Assembly (NCBI GenBank): GCA_963920665.1
Contig: OY987272.1
Location: 7,631,001-7,695,000, forward strand
Direction of reading: 5' to 3'
DNA length: 64,000 bases
Source: Straminergon stramineum
Lineage: Eukaryota > Streptophyta > Bryopsida > Hypnales > Calliergonaceae
Below the pieces are notes generated by a model, which saw only the letters and a program-made list of their open reading frames with translations, had not been told where the DNA came from and searched no databases. The translations under genes were made by a program, and so were the position numbers. Positions 60,001 through 64,000 of this stretch are shown here, one piece after another (position 1 is the first letter of the stretch; the number at the start of each line of letters is the position of its first letter).

Positions 60001-60956
60001 CTATTGGAATTCTCTTTTACTTGCCAATAATATTCAATAAAATAACTAGTGATGATTATAGGTTTACATATTGTACTTTAGTACATTTTGATAGAACTAG
60101 ATCCACAATTGGATTTACAAGAAACCACCGTGATGCTCAAATGCTTATTGGGAAGATTTGAAGTGAAATTATCTTATACTTGTTTGGGCCAAACTAAGCT
60201 TCCCTAGCTATACTAGAAACACTACATAATAAAACTGAGGTGTAAAATTTTTTGTTTTTTCAATATGGCAAATAAATATAAAAACTTGTCCCTTATTTTG
60301 GAGTGGTCATTCTAAATTTCTTTTTGTAAAACCTAATAGCTACTTCAAGTCTCTCATCCTAAAAATGAATTCATATTTTTCAAATTTTATCATCTAATGA
60401 TAAATAATTATTTCCAAAATATTTTATTAAGATGAGAGAAATTGCCTAGTTTTTGATTCAATGATGCTAGTACAAGGAGGCCCAAACTAAATATGTATAC
60501 AAAGAAAATTTGTGGATAAATTTAGGACCATGGCTATAGAAGAAGAAGAGTAATTTTGGTCTTTAGAGACCACCTTGAATGAATAATTTGTTGGAGGTAG
60601 TTCTGCTACCTAAGCCATGGAGGCTAAGATAGCAAGTGCTACCCTTGGTGCCATCTTTAAAGGTAGACCCTATGATAGAGACTTGTAACCATGGCTATAC
60701 TCTAAGGGACACTTTATATTAATGCCCAATGGTTGGTCTAATTAATTTCAATATCACTGCTAAATCAACCCAAATTATCCAAGAGCAATGCTTAGAGCAT
60801 TAAATTGGGCCATAGATTAGGCCTATAGACTTTATATTGAAAACCAAACCAATTTTCTTTTTCATTCACTGGGCTTGTTGATGTGGTGCTTTATGTACTA
60901 GTGTTTTGACATCCAAAATTTAGGCCGAAGTGCTAATAATTGGGTGGTCATAGTCC
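57001..60956. other. A+T-rich intergenic DNA
   Basis: No gene recognised. About 57860-57920 carries the dispersed repeat shared with 27165-27240 and 62165-62225. Confidence 0.45.
57860..57920 (+). repeat. Dispersed repeat, shared with ~27165-27240 and ~62165-62225
   Basis: ATAGCATCCAAATGCCACAC then TTTGGTG and TTGAACCTCC. The other two copies read GCATATGATATTCAAATGCC and GCATATAGTATCCAAATGTA with the same continuation. Family unknown. Confidence 0.6.
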
Positions 60957-61926
60957 TTAACCCCTCATCGCCGAAGGCCCAAACGGCTCCAAAAAAATCA
61001 TTCCTTTTGAAGTGTTACAAATATAAATTTTAATAAGTTATAGAATTCTCAACCGTACGATCTTGTATTGCACTTTTTATAGATGGCTTGCAACAAATTT
61101 GGTGTCATTTGACCGCATAGATTGAAAGATTATAATGTTTTATTGTTGAAAAAGGATGCTGAAATTTTCCCCAAAACACATTTGGAGGCAAAATTTGGTT
61201 TCTAAATCTACTCAAATGAAGAAACTTTAAACTAGTAAGTGATTCAAAATCAGCATACAAACACATTGATGAAAAAAACATCATTTAATTGACACATTGT
61301 GTCTGCAAAATGGCTTTGAAATGTCAAAAAACAACAAGAAAAGTTGCAAAAAACACATCAAAAACTGAACCTCCTCCTCCTAAAATGCTTCCCAGTCACT
61401 CATAACTTCTTAGATGGATATGAAATTTTGTACACACAAACTAGACAAGTATGCGAAACTTTTCCAATTTTTTTTGTTGGAAACAAACATTGTATGAAGA
61501 AGAAACAAGCCACTGAAGTTCACTCTAATTCAAAAATGTTGGGATTTTGAACTTCGAATTGCACCCAAACATTCAAAACAACTTGGATTGTCATGAAAAT
61601 TCTACCACAATAACTAGACATCAAGGGGAACACAACCCCAAGTTTTTTTTTATTGAAAACGAACATTGGATGAAGGAGATATAAGCCCCCAAAGTTGCAG
61701 CCATCAAATGCAGTTTGGTGAACTTGAATTGAACTTGTGAACTTCGATTGGCTTCCAAAAATTCAGTAGATCTTGTATTGATCTGAAAATTGTACCACAT
61801 AGACTAAAAGAGAGAGCACAACTTTTCCAACAATTTTTATTGGATTCGGACATCTTATGCAAAAGTTACAAGACTTTGAATTTGACCTGAGGACACTTTT
61901 CGTCCCCTTTGGCGGTGAGGGGTTAA
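60957..61926. mobile_element. TTAA-flanked TIR element, 970 bp, with G+C-rich ends
   Basis: Left TTAACCCCTCATCGCCGAAG, right CCTTTGGCGGTGAGGGGTTAA region (TTAA 61923-61926). The family core GATTGAAAGATTATAATG lies near 61122, about 165 bp from the left end, as in 30016-30606. Internal direct repeats (GAACTTGAA and TGTACCACA-like words) occur. Non-coding. Confidence 0.82.
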
Positions 61927-62016
61927 CTGAATTTTCCAATTGAGGCCCTTGATGAGTTAGCATATGGATTGTAAATTGGGCCAACTTCGAATAAGGCTAG
62001 GGGCCTAATTATAATG

Positions 62017-62019
<3 letters not shown>

Positions 62020-62064
<45 letters not shown>
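62020..62064 (+). repeat. (TA)n microsatellite
   Basis: About 45 bp of uninterrupted TA. Confidence 0.97.
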
Positions 62065-62066
<2 letters not shown>

Positions 62067-62394
62067 CTACGTAGATAATCTAAAATCTACACCTTATCTG
62101 AAACCACCATCATCACGCTGTGTACATATGTAGAAGTAATGATTTCAGAACATCTATGAAAAAAATTAGAACCTTCATAACTTTTGCATATAGTATCCAA
62201 ATGTAGCTATCTTTAGTGTGTTGGAACTCCAAACCAACAAGAAAATATGAAATTTTGATCAGTTGAATAATAGGGACTATGCTCAGTAGCAAACAATGAA
62301 GTTTTGGGAGGTGCCCACATTAAAGTGGTCCCAAATTTTTTCCCCAATATCTTGACAATCCAGATCAAAGCATTCACGGTCATAGGTGCCCTTC

Positions 62395-62563
62395 ACACTA
62401 GATTCCTCTTCTCTCCCACTTCTTCTTTTTCTTTTCTTTCTTCGTCTTCCTTTTCTTCCTGTTCCCCCTGATCAGCGAAGCTTGATTTCTCTCTCTGCAA
62501 TTCTAGACCCAGCTCTGTAAATTCCCAGCCATTGCGATCGCGTCTGTTTTCAGAGCGGGAGTC
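62395..62563 (+). promoter_or_regulatory. Pyrimidine-rich leader of the LCMT gene
   Basis: A TTCTTCTTTTTCTTTTCTTT-type tract at about 62400-62470 directly upstream of the start codon, typical of plant 5' UTR/core-promoter pyrimidine patches. Confidence 0.5.
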
Positions 62564-63626
62564 ATGGAACGCATGGGACCACCGGGCGGCAGCGGCAGCA
62601 GCAGCAGCAGGACGGCCGCGGTGCAGGCCACCAACGACGACGCCACGGCCAGCAAATTGTGGGTTTAGGGTTTTTCCTGATTTCTTAATTTCGTGGTGTG
62701 ATTCGATTTTGTGTTGAATTCAGACTTACGAGGAAGCTGTCCAGTTTCACAGTCTTTTTGGTTTTCCTTTGGTGAATTTGTATGATTTTGAAGTTTTGTT
62801 TCTGGCAATGGTGATTTCATTCAGCAAATTGTGGGTTTAGGGTTTTTCCTGATTTTCCACTTTTCAGGTTTGATTCGGGTTTGCACATTTTAGGGCGTTC
62901 AATTGCAATCTGGCCAATTTGAAACTGCACTCTGTTTTCGTTCAGTGCTGCCGTGGGTCTCTTTTATAATTTTTTTTTGTCTTTCAAATTGTGATTACAT
63001 TCTCATGCCAGTATTGTGGGTTCAGGGGTATGCATGATTTTCCCAATTTCGCGTTTTGGTTCTGTTTTGAAATTTTTAGGGCGTTCAATTCAGATCGGCA
63101 AACTGCCTAATTTCCTAAGTGTTTTTGTTTGGTGCTGCTGTGGGTACACTTGTAGAATTCTTTTACTTTCTGACTATGGTAACCACACCTGAATTCGACA
63201 CTTGAAGCTGTGTCTATTATTATAAAAATGGTTAAGTTTTTATATGTTATTGGTAGCCAATCCAAGAGTATTCCAACGCACCAGAGAATGTGTTATTCGG
63301 AGAATATATGCAAAATTTACAAGGGATCGAAGGTTTTGTTGGTGGATGGCCTACAGCTATTGGAACGGGGGTTTACATTTCCAAAATCATTGTGCAAGAT
63401 TTGAAGGTGTCGCAATTAGGGACCTGTCTGAATTAGGTACCTCTGTCATAGAGTGATTACATTCACTCATGGATTGCCCTCCTGATTTCAACAGCTTGTT
63501 TTCTGAAATGGCGTATGCAATTTATTGGTCGGTGCAGGTCTTGTGTGACAAAAGGCTATATCTCTGATGATTTCGTCCATTTATTTGTGAGACGGTCTAT
63601 TAAACGAGCTCCCATTATCAACCGGG
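62564..63626 (+). CDS. LCMT1: Leucine carboxyl methyltransferase 1 (PP2A), 5' part
   Basis: SAM-dependent enzyme that methylates the C-terminal Leu of the PP2A catalytic subunit (PPM1/LCMT1; SBI1 in Arabidopsis). Two exons are in the window: 62564-62658 and 63538-63626, both at GT/AG, giving about 61 residues. Seen: MERMGPPGGSGSSSSRTAAV, QATNDDATASKLSC (family: TDDDAS..K), GYISDDFVHLFVRR (family: GYWxDPYIQxFVR) and KRAPIINRG. The SAM-binding and catalytic parts lie beyond 64000. The Ser/Gly head comes from AGC repeats. Start chosen as the first ATG after the pyrimidine-rich leader; a second ATG three codons on is possible. An identical frame relation across the intron (AAA TT|G) supports the splice. 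Confidence 0.88.
62652..63190 (+). repeat. ~175-bp tandem repeat spanning the first LCMT exon/intron junction
   Basis: GCAAATTGTGGGTTTAGGGT at 62652 (exon end plus donor) is repeated at 62824; a diverged third copy has TATTGTGGGTTCAGGGG near 63012. Copies 2 and 3 also share TTTTAGGGCGTTCAATT and GTGCTGC(C/T)GTGGGT. Confidence 0.85.
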
Positions 63627-64000
63627 GTAGGTATCTTCCTTTGCTACACATACATAATTCTTTCTGCAATGCCTGCAGTGATAATTTAATGGTAATGCTG
63701 TGACAGACCCCAAACCCTAAAACCCTAAACCCTAAATCCTAACTATGTTTCCACTTCTGTTGTCTTCTTTCCAAGTGGAGCATGTCATCAAGAAGCTGAA
63801 ATTGCGATTTAAAGAGCTTGAAAAGAACAAAGCTTTATGTTTAGGAATGAATGGTTCCAATTGTTGAGAGTGTTTGTGATTCTGCTATTTCCGTGAATAG
63901 AATACTGAACTAGCTGTTGTTGTGGACAAGGTTATTACGCTCGATGGGCCACCATGCGCTTGCTATTAATGCAGTTTCTAAAATCCGAGTACTCTCAAAG
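63627..64000 (+). other. LCMT intron 2 (continues beyond the window)
   Basis: No stretch translates to the next conserved LCMT segment. Contains a telomere-like run of CCCTAAA units at about 63706-63741. Confidence 0.6.
63706..63741 (+). repeat. Telomere-like CCCTAAA run
   Basis: ACCCCAAACCCTAAAACCCT followed by AAACCCTAAATCC: about five degenerate units of the plant telomere repeat (TTTAGGG on the other strand). Confidence 0.85.

Noticed and set aside
1..64000. tRNA, rRNA and other structured RNA genes
   Set aside because: No cloverleaf with proper A and B boxes and no rRNA core sequences were noticed; a covariance-model scan would be decisive.

Overview
The window looks like nuclear DNA from a land plant. 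It holds five split or single-exon protein genes, all on the + strand, with GT-AG introns, separated by long A+T-rich stretches full of decayed repeats. The gene set (plastid terminal oxidase, thioredoxin-like 3-3, SH3P-type BAR-SH3 protein, NPH3 phototropism scaffold, PP2A leucine carboxyl methyltransferase) is purely plant-like. Protein divergence from the Arabidopsis sequences I remember, the intron-less SH3P coding region and the intergenic spacing suggest a seedless plant, perhaps a bryophyte. I cannot name the species, and that placement is a low-confidence inference.

Layout: 1-2150 holds the 3' exons of PTOX. 2151-6400 is a repeat zone with several short TTAA-flanked elements. 6538-7679 is a complete three-exon thioredoxin-like gene with a WCHAC active site. 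7680-11500 is intergenic. About 11500-14722 is an SH3P gene with a long leader intron made of ~300-bp degenerate tandem repeats and an intronless coding region. 14723-47900 is a gene-poor zone of about 33 kb with TTAA-flanked elements up to ~1 kb, two large fold-back elements, small TIR elements, two tandem arrays (about 115 bp x 7 and 148 bp x 4) and an (ATT)n microsatellite. 48803-53543 is a complete five-exon NPH3 gene with minisatellite-like repeats in its introns. 53544-62400 is again gene-poor. 62564 to beyond the window end is the 5' part of an LCMT1-type gene.

The genes do not form an operon-like unit. PTOX acts in the thylakoid, NPH3 at the plasma membrane with phototropins, SH3P in membrane traffic, and LCMT modifies PP2A; their adjacency looks incidental.

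The most notable signal is a family of non-autonomous TIR elements. Their ends are TTAA plus CCC(C/T)TAAAGG-like termini, the TTAA is nearly invariant at both ends, and the larger members share an internal core motif. This is the terminal architecture of piggyBac transposons, a superfamily not usually listed for plants. I saw no transposase, reverse transcriptase, tRNA, rRNA or CRISPR array.
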